Assembly (NCBI RefSeq): GCF_963678635.1
Contig: NC_087066.1
Span: 58,980,312-59,044,311 of the forward strand
Length of the DNA: 64,000 bases
Source: Symsagittifera roscoffensis
Taxonomy: Eukaryota > Xenacoelomorpha > Acoela > Convolutidae
Direction of reading: 5' to 3'
A program made the position numbers and the translations under genes. The notes under the pieces are model-generated. The model was not told the DNA's origin. It worked only from the letters and a program-made list of their open reading frames with translations, and did not search any database. Shown one piece after another: positions 48,096-61,308 of the stretch. The number at the start of each line of letters is the position of its first letter. Within the stretch, counting starts at the first letter, position 1.

Positions 48096-48606
48096 CATTA
48101 ACTATTATTTCGATTCACTTTTCACGAAGTTTTGAAATAAAATTTGCGTGTTCGTATAACACAACGCTCACAAAATTTTGTGGTTTTTAACCAGCAACTG
48201 TATTCTGGTAGAAATAGTTAATTGAATTTCCAAAGATCGATTCCTGTTTCTTGATTCTCAGACTTTAAAATCTGCTGTTTCTGTACAAAATAAACTAAGC
48301 AAAAATATAATTTCTTTTATAGAATAGGATGGATATTGAATAGCACCGAGTGAAGGCGTAACAGAAAAGGTAATGTCCCTTATGACAGACGGACTAAATG
48401 GAAAAAAAAGCTCAATTCAGTAACCAACTAAGTAACAAAAAAGCAAAAAAGTTTCCAACAATTTGAAAGATGTTAAATCTTTGGATATTATCTGCCATTG
48501 GGCCCCTCTGTCACGAGAAAAGCTTAAATAGAAAAGTACTGCTTAAACTATGACTGATTTCTACAACATTCTGATTGTGTTGTGTCGCGAGGTCTGCTAA
48601 CTGGCG

Positions 48607-51600
48607 TCATATGAGCTTCTTTCCCTCGAACGTGTCCATGCCGTGGTGTGTCTTGAGGAAGTTGTGCATGAGCCAGTAGACTTTGGTGGGGAGGAAGTGC
48701 TTCAACACCACTGCGAAGAAGTATCTGCGGGGCAAGTAGGCCACCGGCTGCTTTCTCCTAATCGCATCTATGATTCCTGCAACACAACAACCCAACTGAA
48801 ACTCATCGTTTCCAGCTCCAAAGTGTTCAAACTTTGATTTCACAACGGCTATTTAAAGAAAACACTTCAATGTTTACAAATCACACTACGAATCAGTGCC
48901 AACTGTGATAAGTAAGCTTTGAACAATTTCTTTTTTATGTGATTGTTACATAGGGACACGCGTTCTGGTTCTATCTCTACTCTGGTAACTGTATGATCAA
49001 AGAATGCACCAATCACAGAAGTCGTCTCAAATTTGTGTGACATCACTACCTTGAGCAGCTCTGTCTGCACTCCATGTGGGGGTGAGGGAGGGAAAACGAA
49101 TGAAGACATTGCGGAACATCTCCGTGTCGATGTGTCCGGGACAAATTAGAGTAGTGTAGATGCCCCTGTTGCCCCCCATCCGGTGCAAATCAGTGGATAC
49201 TGCCTCCAGAAGTGCCCCTGCGGCTGCCTTGCTCGTGCAATAGGCAGGCAGCTGGGCCACTGCAAGTTGCGACACCACACTGCCTACGGTCACTATGTGG
49301 CCACTCTTCCTCGCTATCATGTCTGCAATAACAAAACCATAAAATAGAGAAGCACATTGTCTTCTTAAATACGAACAACTTGTGAAAAAACAAATAGAGC
49401 ACATGGCCTTGATTTTTTTTATGAAATGCAATCAAAAGGATGAAAGGACGACCCTGATTGACATCGCAAAGTTTATCGGCAGCATTACTTAAAAAAAGTG
49501 CTAATTTAAATTAACCGCACAAAACAAAAAACCACTGGAAACTTTATACGCGTTTTTAAAAATTTGGGTCACGATTGGACAAAAAGTGTAGAGAACAAAA
49601 ATTGCTTAGAACTTACCAAAATCACCCAAAATTCGCAACCAAAATTTTACCCAAAAATGGGTCATTTAGGTTTTTTGAATTAATCAGTTTTATCATCAAT
49701 TTCGCAGCGTAAAATCACAAACATAGCCATCTGAGCAGTTCAATAAGCAGAAGGAACACACGAAAACATAAAAAAAAACTTGTTTTTTGAAAAAACTTCA
49801 ACTTTCGAAATTTAAAGAAAAAATCTATGCCGTTGAAGATCGCCGAATTTTGATAACAATTTAGAATAAAACAACTTTTTGATGAAATTAGCTCAAAAAA
49901 ACCGTGTCCTGCTCCTCACAGGGTGTTTTAATTTACTTCGCGAGTGAAATAATTGTGGGTTAATTCCGACTATCGCGATTAAATGAACAAACATCAGTTT
50001 GATAAATTTAGTATTGGCAAAATTATGAATTGTAGGCTGATCACATCAAAATTTAAAAGTTATAACTTAAGTCTGCCTGGAATTACTAAGACCAATTAGC
50101 CAAGCCTCAATGCAAGTTGAAACGCTTTTGTGGTGCGGGATAATTCACCCCGCGTACAACATCAAGGTATAAAACGAGCAGTTTACTTGAACTCATTTCA
50201 CTGGGACCATAAACTTAGGTTAGTATGGTAGTGAGCACGACCTTTCTAAGAACAAGAAGATCAAGTGAGACCGATCCTTTTGAAAATTGATATGAAAAAA
50301 CCACCCCTAGCATATATATTCCTTAAATTCTTCGAAAATAAACTCAAATTCTTCAAAACAACAAGACTATTCATATCAAGCTGAAATTGATAAAAATAAA
50401 ACAAAGCCAACAGACAATTAGAAAAGAGTCAAGGAACGCAAGAAAACAGAAAAAAAATACACTTTAAACTCTTCGAATTTCTAAAACAATTTATGGCTGG
50501 CACTTTTATGATTAAACTGACCCTATGTGAGAAAACTGGATCAGTAGGTGAAATTTTCATCAATCGAATTCGCTGGGGAATTCGATAATTAAATTCCACT
50601 TTCGAAGCTAGAAGTCGATCACGTTTGTAGAGAACTGTACATTTTGCTAGTCGATAAAGGATTTTGCCTACTTTTTATAATGGAATTGAACTGGAATTGA
50701 AAAAAAAAATACAAAGTCAAGCCGTGAAAAGTCAAAATTGAGCGTGAACAAATTTTAAGACTTTTTCCTGAAAAAAAATCGAAAAAAATTATCGCGACTA
50801 ACATGAGTCTTCAATACGTTCATTAAATTGAAAAAAAAACGTAGCGCACTTTTTCAAGTTTACCCTTTGATATAAATATACATTCTCATCTGATTTGGTA
50901 TCCTTAGCGCGTTTGAAAGTAAGTGAATAAGGCGCAGGGGATGTATATGGGTAATTTCGGAGCATAAGTAGATGGTTCAAAACTTGGCGACCCATTTTTT
51001 GCCCAATTTGTTCAGTTAAACTCATCTCTGATTTCCAAAAAATCAGCTCTGCTCTAAGGCTGATTCAGTAACGTTACAGTTATAAGATATTTATCTCATT
51101 ACAAAGTCTGTTGCAATACTTGAATTTTATTGAAACTGAAACAGACCGATCTGGAAACTGAAAAAAAAATTAGCTTAAGTAGTAACAATTACAAAAACAT
51201 TTGTACAAATTACAAAACGAATGGAACTCAATTTTGTTAAAACTTAAATTATGCGATTATTCTAAAATCTACCTAAAACTGAAACAGATCTTAAGTAGAT
51301 GAGCTGACTTCGTTTTTTACCCAGCAATTGCAAGTTACTGAAATCTAGTTGTTTGAAAATCTATACAAAAAAGTTGGCTTTTCTTCTTCTCGTCTTGTGA
51401 TAACGCAAATCAAACATCGCTAAAAGACGGTTAGAAAAGCAAAAATTAAGCTTATTGATTTTCTGAAATATTTCCTTTGTTCGATTTCATAGAATACATT
51501 AGATCACCTAAATATCTACGTTTATCGGTTCTTAATCAAAAGTCAAATCGCGAAAAATCAAAAGTGATCAACTTTTAAGAATTTTCCCCGAAAAAAGTAA

Positions 51601-54600
51601 AGAATAGCGGGTTGCCGTGGTTGGAGTGTGTTATTTCGCCACTCGAACGAATAAATAAAAAACTTAAAATATATATCTCTTCGCTCTAAATTAACCATCA
51701 AAAATTCCACCTTTTTCTCCACACATAACTTTTCTTTGAGCTTCGAACCAAAACTGAAGTAAGTTTGATATGATAATTCGCTCAAACAATGCAGCCGGTT
51801 TTTTTCAGCTGAGATTGAAAAGAGACAGTGCAAGACCGGACTGACCTGGCAGGAATGCTTTGATGAGCCAGAAGTGCGAGAGAACGTTGACCTGGAAAGT
51901 CTTCAGAAACACATTTTCATTCAGATCCGTTATCAGCTCCCCGTCCACCACACCCGCATTGTTTATTATCATGTCTACTGTTCCCACATCCTACACACAA
52001 ACACAGAGTTAAATGATTGAAACAAAAAGCTTCGAAAATTGATTTAATAACAATTCTTTTCCTGTATCCAAGGCGGATGTTTAAAATTTTTTCGAAAAAA
52101 CCGTTTTAAGTTGAACGAATTTTTCGAAAAAATTCAAAAATGAAACCAGATAAGCTGATTAGTTTCCTGTGTCTTAAAAATTTATTGTGAAAATGAAACT
52201 AAAAAATCAATCATTTATTTCACTAGAAGTCAAAACAAATTAATTCCAGCAGCTCTTCAATGAATTAAAAAACTTAGCTTCTATCGTCCGGAAATTCTAG
52301 TTTTAACACGGAGGCTATACAAAACGAGCACAGCATTGCGAGATGAGGAACACATGTCAACAAACACAACCACTAGTGATAATAAGTATTCAAAATCATG
52401 GCTCTTTTTCCTTTTCGCCCACCTCCAAATTTTTATACTTGAAGTTACTGTTCACTTTGTTCGATTGTTATGAAAATTGACAAGCAGACTAATTAGGCCA
52501 TGACAAACATATTTGGTCTTCATAACTTACCTTGTAAAACCACTCGTTAGACCATAAAATTCATGTTTAAGTGAGGTGGAGGGGGGGGGGGGGGAGTAAA
52601 AAGAGCCAAAAACATCAGCGAATGGCAAAAGTTGAAAAAGTATTTGGGTAGAAATCACGAAAACAGCCAACAGACGGATGGCAAAGAGTCAATGAACGAT
52701 AAGGAACAGAAAAAAAATGGACTTGTTTTTTTTTTGAAAAAACTTCAACATTCGAATTTCAAACAGAAAAATGTATGTCCTTAGAGCTCTCTGAATTTCA
52801 AGAGCAATTTATCAAGAGCACTTTTTGATAAAGTTAACCCAATTTGAGAAAACGATTATTTGGAAAAATTTTATTCCGCTGGGAAATTAAATTTTACTTT
52901 CGATACTGGAAATCGATTATGTTTTTTCGCGCCTTTCATAATTGGAGAGTTCATTTTGCCTAACTTCTAGCAAATCAACTTGAATTGAACTCAAAAAGTG
53001 CACATATACCTAAGTGCATTCATTTGCATTTATGAGTATGAATGCACTTCTTTTATTAGAGCATTTAGAGACTTTTCCTGAAAAAAAAAACAAAAATCAT
53101 CACAACCTAAATAAGAGTCTGAACTACTCTTAAAAAATTTCGCTTTAAACGACGCAATATAAGGTGAATAAGCAGGTGTAACATAAGCCGAAACTATTAA
53201 GGCAAAACAAACTATAAAATATACTAAGTCAGAGCTGGTAAATTTCCAAATTAGAGAACGACTTTCATTTGCAGTAAAATTTGATTGAAGTGCGGTCTGT
53301 ATTTAGACAACCGCGTACTCATACTCGTCAGTAAGCAGACAAATACCATATTAACCAATCAGAATCGAGATCGGAAAGCAAATTTACGAAATAAATAATT
53401 ATTAATTATTCATTTCTTCCTTGTCTCGATTCTGATTGGCCCATACAGTATTTGTCTACTTACTGACGAGTCTGAATACGCGGTTGTCTAAATACTGCTA
53501 CGTAACCACTTTGATTAAATCAGAAGAAACGTCTATGCTTTGGAAAAAACACTATCTCTTATCGAAAAATAAACAACGATAGTCCGACAACTTAAGTTCT
53601 CCCAAAAACAACTTCAAATTTCCATCTATATCGCAAAAAATAAGGTCCGGCTGGTACTGAAATTCCAGCATTATGAAAGTCCCTTTTCCAGTCCCTGTGG
53701 CTTTTTACTGAAAATACGTTTCCTACGGTCTACGTAAAATGCGATTGCTGTCTATGGTTCATACTTATGCATGTGAGCACAATTCTAACTTTGTTTCGAC
53801 TCACCCTTCTGATGCCGTCAATGAGCTCCATTACATCTTTGCGCTGGGAGATATCGCACACATAGCTCACACACTTGCCGCCCTTGCTCTTTACCTAAAT
53901 AAACAAAAAAAAAGTTTTTTCAGCTGTTTTACACTTTTAGTCTACGAAGCAAAATGACGGCATTGAATTAACTTTCAAAGCACACTAGAAATTATCTCAA
54001 AACTAGCAATCAGTACATTTTTGGGTAATACTTCATATTTGCAACATAGAAAACTTGTCTATTTTTAGAACTTTTTTTAAGAAATCCTGAGATTTGTTTC
54101 ACTTGTTATCATTTCACCGTGCTGCTGTCGAATTAAAGAGGTTAGAGGGGCCGAACCTGTTTGGAGATGAGTCTGTTTCGCTCGTACTCTCTGTCGACGA
54201 GGATGAGGAATGCGCCATGCTCCACCAGTTTCTCAGCCAGAGCTGACCCCACACCTCCTGCCGAGCCAGTGAGCAGCACTTTCTGACCCTTCAAATAGTC
54301 CTCCTCTATCGCATTCGATGGCAAAATCCAGTTGTTCAGTAGAGCTAACAAACACGTCATGTAATTTACAAATAGAAGCGGAAAAAGGATCTTTTCCTTT
54401 GCCCTCCAAAGACATAACTGAAAAAACTTAAACTTTTTCAGCTTGCAAACTGATTGAAACAAATTTGCTTTCTTGCAAATTACTGTACTAATAATGTTTT
54501 AAGCAGCTTTTGCTTGCAGTTATACCAAGGGCGTGGGAAACTGACAAAGAGCCCGGAAAGAAAACGGAAACCCGATTGAAAACATTGACTCAGAAAAATC

Positions 54601-55584
54601 GGATTTAGCTTAAACAAATTCTAATAAAAACAAGGAAGGGAAACAAACTCACCCACAAATCGGCTCTCAGAAACAGGGCGGTGCCGCATTCCAGAGGGCC
54701 TTAGGTCGAATCAAAAATTCGGGATATTTGTCTTTTCCCCATACTCGCATTTTCCAAAAAATAGCCCCTTTCGTGGCAGGAAGCAAAAAAGTTATAGTGC
54801 CAACAAGCGAGGAGTTTGAGTTGTCTTGGCGAGAGTATTGATTGCTGGGGATGATAGTGAAAAAGACTAATTTTAAGGGCAAAAAGTCGTTTTCTATTGT
54901 GGGGTTGGGGTTTTAAGTTCCAGGGGCCCCGAAATATCAGATAGGTTTTTGCTTTGAATATTTTGGTGGCGTCGATATTTCACGTATGGCGTGTTAGAAG
55001 AAAGGAATTGCGGTGCGGGAGAGGGCGACAAGTCAGAAGAGCGAATATTGCGTACTTTCCCAAAGCTGCTTCGACCATAATGATGGGAGATTAAAACCAT
55101 AACGCAATACAATTTCACCGTTTTGCTTCTCCACTATCGATCAAAACGTTGTTTATTTATCGATCATAAACTTAGTTCTCTTAAGAAGTATTTCAGGCAT
55201 AAAATGATCTTGAATCTTCAGACCTTAACACCAAAGCCTTCAAACCAGCACCGCAACGTGACCCAAAACATTGAAATAAGCAAAACAATTTCTGGAAAAT
55301 TTGAATATTTTAAGGGCACATCAAATTTTTTCCGTTTTGAACTCAACGTCTCGTATGTGGGTTCTTGCCCTTGTATATAAATAGTACGTTCAATATTATC
55401 AAACATAAAAATCAAATTAGATCAAGCAGTGGGTATAATTGAACATTAGTTTCAATTATTATTTCAATAAATTCTGTTCACTTGGTTCACCTTGAAGTGA
55501 GAAGATGATGGCCCTGAAGAGCAGCACCAGAGTCTCACCGCAGAGCAGCACGAGTGCCACCATTGAAGTAAACAACTGATACAT
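48607..55584 (-). CDS. SDR16C/RDH10-like short-chain dehydrogenase, six exons, 319 aa
   Basis: Exons (minus): 55491-55584, 54157-54344, 53805-53894, 51846-51990, 49050-49322 and 48607-48776; phases match and the total is 960 nt. Residues ~8-30 form a hydrophobic N-terminal membrane anchor. The Rossmann motif TGSAGGVG is 57-64, Asp82 ends beta-2 (favours NAD), NNAG is 134-137, and the catalytic set is Asn159, Ser187, Tyr200 and Lys204. PGHIDTEMF follows at 234-242. The C-terminal HHGMDTFEGKKLI resembles the HAMDGF...KKKL end of SDR16C5. The family oxidises retinol or reduces retinal, or acts on steroids, at ER or lipid-droplet membranes; the substrate here is inferred. The start is ATG 55584; an upstream in-frame ATG (55701) would add residues that do not look like the family. 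All introns begin with GT. Confidence 0.9.
49323..51845 (-). other. SDR intron between exons 4 and 5
   Basis: AT-rich, no nested gene recognised. TTTCGAARCTAGAAGTCGAT-like words near 50600 resemble 52912, suggesting fragments of one dispersed repeat. Confidence 0.35.
53290..53512. mobile_element. MITE with about 80-bp inverted arms
   Basis: The left arm GTATTTAGACAACCGCGTAC...GACAAATACCATATTAACCAAT is matched in reverse by a right arm (53417-53505) with ATTCTGATTGG and CGCGGTTGTCTAAATAC. The AT-rich loop is short. It lies in the SDR intron between exons 3 and 4. No target duplication is certain. Confidence 0.8.
54345..55490 (-). other. SDR intron 1
   Basis: The stretch 54660-55080 is less AT-rich than its surroundings and has longer frames on the minus strand, but no motif or splice context supports an exon. 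Confidence 0.35.
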
Positions 55585-55947
55585 CACGCCTCCCCTCAGC
55601 AATCTGAACTCACACTGACACTGCACTAAGAACCAAAGCTGCACTCTGCACCACTCACTATACTCACCAACATAAACTAAGCCACAAAACAGGCAAATCA
55701 ATCTGAAAAGTCAACATTATTTTCGAGATAAATATAATTTCGTATATATTTTACAAACAAGCGGGCGGGAAGACAACTGTTGGCACCAAGCAAGTGAAAT
55801 CCCAGCATCGTAAGCACGTCAAAATTATTAAGACCCGAGTTTCTGTATTTTAAACTACCATTTTACTGATTTATGAGTCGAGTCAATTGATTTATCAAAG
55901 CAGAAACCTCCTGTCAAACCGATGGAAAGGGAATTAACGAATTAATT

Positions 55948-56990
55948 ACACAGAGATGAATCGGAGCTTTGCAACACTTGCGATACAACACCCAGCCACA
56001 AAAAAAACATAATATAGTAAAAAGCATAAGTGAACTAAAATTTTCGTATGTACCGATAAAAGATAATTAGGGACCCCGCTAAAGCTGGAGATACATGTTT
56101 GATGTTTTCCGTGTTTGTGTTACTGACGCGGGCTGAAATTAGTAATTCGAAAATTTTCAAAAATTGGACATGGACCAAAACCTTAAAATAAGAGAGGTGG
56201 AAGAAAATTTTTGAGAAATCGGAATCTCCACAAAAATAACATTTTGCAAAAAAATTAAGAAATTGCCGCTTCTGTGTGAAAAACTCTCACAACAGGTTCT
56301 TTCGAATGCATCCTTGATCTCAGATCTGATAGGTTTATTTCTAAGAAAATTCAGAAAACGGTCAAAAGTCCAAAAATTTGACTTTCAGAAATCGATAAAA
56401 AATTCTGCAAAAAGAATGTCGTGGCCGCTTAAGCAGAGAAAATTTCCAAAATCGGGTTTCTCATTTGAACACTTAACCTTAGAATTGGAAGGGTAGTTTT
56501 CGAGAGAAGTCAAAAGTTTCCAAAAAACGGTCAAAATATCAAAAAATTGAATTTTCCGAGAAGATTTGCTTGTTGTGTAAAAAAATTGGGCGTAAACACC
56601 CATGCAGAAGAGAATATTACAGCCTGTTATATCGATTGAACTCAAAAACTCACGTTTAAGAGGGTAATTTTTGAAAAAAAAATCAAATAGTTTAAAAAAA
56701 ACGTTAAAGAAACCAAAAATTGACATTTGCGATAACCATAGTTTTTGCGAGAAAAAATTGGGCGTACTTGATTTTTCAGTGGAGATTCACACAACTCGTT
56801 ATTTGGATTGAACCCAAAATCTCAGATTGCGGAGGGTAGTTTTCGAAAAATCAAAATTTCAAAAACGGTCAAAAAAATTAACAATTTGGTTTTTCTAAAA
56901 AAAAAAATTGGTCATAGCCGCATATGCAGGTGAGCTTTCCACAACCCGTTTTCTAGATTGCACCCAAATCTCAGACTTGGGTGCAAAATA
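55948..56990. repeat. About 1-kb repeat, copy 2 (SDR 5' flank)
   Basis: Head CACAGAG...GGAGCTTTGCAACACTTG followed by the same degenerate 130-150 bp tandem as 41085-42060 (GATTGAACCCAAAATCTCAG, GGGTAGTTTTCGA, ACGGTCAAAA). No coding frame. Confidence 0.6.
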
Positions 56991-57720
56991 AATTCGTATA
57001 ATTATTATAAATGCGGATTATAAACACGAATTTTTCAAATGATAGTATTCAGATTATCAGCTCTGATAAACTTATGAGTCAGTTTAAGTTGAGCTAATTC
57101 TTAGAGCTTAAATAAGTTAGGTAAATTATTAGTTAAGCTTCATCGTGTAATTATCTTTGTGGTCACCTAATTTCTCAAATTTCTTTAAAATCGTATACAT
57201 TTTGTGCGTCTGAAGCTCAGAAAACAACGTGGTATTAATTCTACAATGAAATATCATGTTCCATAATTTTTTTACTCACATACTTTTGTTCGATTGTCGA
57301 ACTACTTTTGCAAAAGAAACTATTGTTCATGGTCATGTGCCACACTTCATTATTGCCTTCTTCATTTTTTTTTATGAGATGCATGTACATTTCGAATTAG
57401 TCAGATCTTTGTCCGAACTTGGGGAACTTTGCTCAGTTATCTGTACCAATTTGAACTTTCCGTTGCCGACAAGGATCTAGTTTGAAGCTTTTCAAAACAC
57501 CTAATATCAAAAACAAGATTACAATGATCGACACTTACTTACAGCAGTCTAAGCCCTTAAATGTACTGCAATAGAACACGTTTATACCCATATGTTTTGA
57601 TAAATTTTCAGGATCTTGATCGTAAACGAGACTTCTGACGTACATCTGAAGTAATAAAGATCTGACTCAGTTTGGATTTGAGGTAGAGTAAGTTTGGAAG
57701 ATTACAATGGTACAGTATAG
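56991..57720. other. No gene seen
   Basis: AT-rich. A 74-codon frame at 57256-57480 has no recognisable motif. Confidence 0.3.
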
Positions 57721-57884
57721 TGGCCAAGCTGTGCTTCTCAAACACTAGCGAGAAAACGGCAAATGATACAGATCTTGATTATAGCAAAAGTGCCACCAAA
57801 TGAGGACTTTTATTTGCGAGCTAGGTTGGAAAAAAAGTAGGTTCTTACTAATACACTAAGCTCGCTTAAGCTCGTTGAGTAAAG
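57721..57884. repeat. Short SINE-like composite repeat
   Basis: Shares the AAACACTAGCGAGAAAACGG head segment and the TTGCGAGCTAGGTTGG...AATACACTAAGC end segment with 39049-39391. It lacks the tRNA block. Confidence 0.5.
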
Positions 57885-59115
57885 ATGCATCGATAGTATC
57901 CTCATGATAAGCTCTTCTTCTGACTTAGTTTCCACTAACTTGGTTTTGTAGCAGCTTTATGCGGTTAGAAAAGCATATTTGCACTTGTTGACTGGTTACA
58001 GCTATTCGGGCTCAGTGGTGCATCCACTGGACTTTTAAAGCCCTTATTCGATTACATTTAAGTTACCGGGTCTCTAGACGATGGGCACAAAAACTAGGAG
58101 CAAGAACCACAATGTGAAAAAGTTTCAGTTTTTTTGTAATTCAACCGGTTTCTAGGTACTACGAGTAGCAAGTTTTCGACACCAAAAACTAATATAAAAA
58201 AAATAATTTTATTACATTCAAATTAGCTAGCTTAAAATTCAAAAGAAATTGCTTCCAATAGTTTATACATTGTTAGGCTCGAAGCTCGCTGACTAATGAA
58301 TAATTCGATTAACATATGTTGTATTTTTGTTACTTTTATAAATTTTTTATACATACACATTCCAATTGGTCAGTCAGCTGTTCATTCTGAGTTCCAAATA
58401 ACGGTAACTATAATGCTTTTGATAGTTAAAGTTTTGTAACTTTTTACGATGAGATCAATTCTTCTTCGGAAGCCATTTTTTTTTCTTGAAAACCGAATAG
58501 ATGCAAAAATGTTCAATCAAAATGTTCAGTCGAACTTCAATGGAAAAATGTTCCTTGCAAGAAAAATCCACTCGGAATAGGGAAACGGATATATAATCAA
58601 AAGAGCATTTCAGATAATGTGAACTTATCCTGTTTCGAAATCGATAGTTTCCTACTACTTTTGGTCGATGTTTTCTTAAGATGGTTCTTAGACACTTCAT
58701 GCGCATTTCGTCTCTACATTTGATTTAAAAATGGGTCTATTTATGGCACCGATATGGCTTATAAAAATTAACAAGGCTGGCATAAAAAAGGGACTCCAAG
58801 ATCGAATTTTCTAGAAAAGCGCTTTAATGAATGACTACTCGAATTTTCTAGAAAAGCGCTTTAATGATTGACTACAAGATCAGACATAAATTAAGCTGGC
58901 AATTATAAATGCGAGATCCAATTAAATATTTTGCCCAAATAAGTGGGCAAATATTGCCGTTAAATTGTGAAATTCATATCGACTAAGGTCAACAAACTAT
59001 TTGCACAAAAGTTTGCTAACCAGTCTGGGTTCTCTTGACCTTTCAATAAAGGGCACAGCGCAAAACCTCTGTAATGTAACAGCTAGTGGGATCTCAACTA
59101 ATTTAAGAAATTTCC
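57885..59115. other. No gene seen
   Basis: AT-rich apart from the 37-bp tandem at 58802-58875. Confidence 0.35.
58802..58875. repeat. 37-bp tandem duplication
   Basis: TCGAATTTTCTAGAAAAGCG plus CTTTAATGA... occurs twice in tandem with one substitution. Confidence 0.9.
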
Positions 59116-59340
59116 ACCAGCGGATTTAGGAGTGGGGGGGGGGGGGGGTGATGGTGGTGGTGAACATCCTCCCCCCTCAGGAATTCGACCCCCTGGGAGC
59201 ACGTGCCGAGATAACGCGATTTTTCGGTCAAAAATGGGTCTTTATATCGATTTGGGAGAGCTCAGAAAATCAATTTGGTTGACCTAAAAAAAATCAATTT
59301 TGTCGACGTGATCGAGAAAATCCTAGATCCTCCCTTGCCA
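59116..59340. mobile_element. hAT-type MITE, diverged, opposite orientation
   Basis: CGGATTTAGGAGTGGGGG at the left and AAAATCCTAGATCC at the right are inverted forms of the termini at 19298-19709. The interior shares CAGGAATTCGACCCCCTG and GGTCAAAAATGGG. The outer CAGGGG ends are eroded. Confidence 0.65.
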
Positions 59341-61308
59341 AAAAATATCAAAATAATTGGCAGGTTGCTTTGAAAGATAACGGCGCAGGGAAGATAAACT
59401 TGCTTTGAAAGCAGCACCGAAATTTCCGACAACAGATTTACTTGATAGGCTTTAATGAATAGCATAACTTAAGTAAAAAACTTAAGATAATTGGTGTATG
59501 GCAATTGACGATGCAGCCAGAGAACAATCAAAAATTTAAAATCCAAAGCAACTGCTTCTCGGCACAATGTTCTTTTTCGAGATATTTCTTAGCAGCTCGA
59601 TTCGCATCAATAAGGACACAACTCTTATCTGTCCCATTTGAAGTTTATTTGTGACTCCCCGTACTTAAAACTTGCTTTTAAAATAGCCCCGTTCCTACCC
59701 ATTGCAGTGGAAGGGGAGTGTCCTATCGCTATCTGTGTCCTCTAAAGTTTGATTAGATCAACGCAATCATCAGAAAAACAAATTCATTCAAAAGTAAATT
59801 CGCGCTTCTTTATTGCCAAACAATCTAAAATGTAAACTACAGAAGAATAAATTCTGACTACTCATCAAAATATAGCAATATGCAATAAATTATGTACAAT
59901 ATTTCACTTGATGGAGACATATAATGTTGGGACAGAGGTTTCACTGAATCTTCGGAAATACGATGCCTCAAAAACAATACTTTCGCACACGTTAACTTTG
60001 CACCATTGCTATGGGGTATAGCTATAAAAATGAATGGAATGGAAAAGTTTTCAAACAAATATGAATCAACTGCATCAGCAAAATGAACCACGAAACCGAG
60101 CTAAGTCATAACAGAGGCAAATGAACCCTTCTATATCAATTGCAAGAAGCAAATGAAAAAAACCTAACAGTAATCTCAATTTGAAAAAAAAAACATTAAC
60201 ATTAAACCTACAAAAAACAATTGCCCATTAAACTAGAAAAAAATTCAAGCCTCGGATTTCTTAATTTTTGGCTTTGAACGTAACACTAAAACAAGAATAG
60301 CCAGTGGCTGTGCAAATAGCACGAAATGTTCTGATCATATTTATATAAAAACTTCGAAGAGTTTTTCTTTTTCATCGAATTGGTGTCGATTTTCTGTGGC
60401 TTTAGGAATAATCGACATTTGTCTACAGAAAATGAAACACAAATAACTGAAATTTTTTTCGCTACCTCGGTAAATCGGGAATTTTTCCAGGGAAATTGAT
60501 TGAGGAACAATTCGCGATCGGCAACTTTTTTTAGGTCGGTTGCTTTCGATTTCCTTTATAATGTCTTAAGTTGTCGTGAATTGTTTATGGATTTTTTTGA
60601 ATTTATGGATTTTATGGACCAAGTAACGTCGAAGACTGCAAATGACGCGGTGATTCTAGGCTAAAATTAGGACTTGCGTGTTTTGGTGAGAATTGTTAGC
60701 GGCGTATCAAGGGAGTTTAGGATGCATAAACTGGCCAATTTTCGGCTATTAAAATTTACGATTGACGACATTACGCAAGGACCTGTTTGTTGTTCGAAAC
60801 GTTGGTAGGGATGGGCGAGTCTCGTTCAATTGGACTTATCGTTCAATTGGACCAAGTCAACATGGACCATGTTCATTTTAGGCATCACGAAAAATGTTTC
60901 AGCATAATTATAAGATCGTATCAAAATTTATATTTTAGGTTGATACCGAACTAGCACTGCCTCGCCTGAAACGAGCTTAGCAGAAGTAAATTTACTTTAT
61001 TCAACAATTCACCAGGCGAGGAGCTAACACTTGCTGCGTTATCGACTAGTGCCTTGCGTTTAATGTTGAGCGAAAAACAAATTGGCACGTATCATATAAA
61101 AATCCCCTTCTAGAAGAATAATTGTGCAAAAAGTCATTTGCTGGTTGGCTAATTGCTCAAATAGTGGTTTCATCGTGTTTCGATTTATGTTTTTGCCAGG
61201 CTTTTTGTTATGCTGTCTATTTTTCGCTTTTTTAAATTACTAGTATAATATCTATTAGTGTTACTTATATTACTAGTGTCTCTGTGGTGCCGCGTGTTTG
61301 ACGACTCA
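59341..61308. other. No gene seen
   Basis: AT-rich. CCTCGCCTG near 60960 and CAGGCGAGG near 61013 form a 9-bp inverted pair. No supported exon. Confidence 0.35.

Noticed and set aside
54660-55118. Possible extra exon in SDR intron 1
   Set aside because: Composition is less AT-rich, but the SDR exon phases already join without it and no domain segment is missing.
55585-55701. Longer N-terminus for the SDR from an upstream ATG
   Set aside because: It would place 39 Cys/Trp-rich residues before the membrane anchor, unlike the family, whose anchor is at the very N-terminus.
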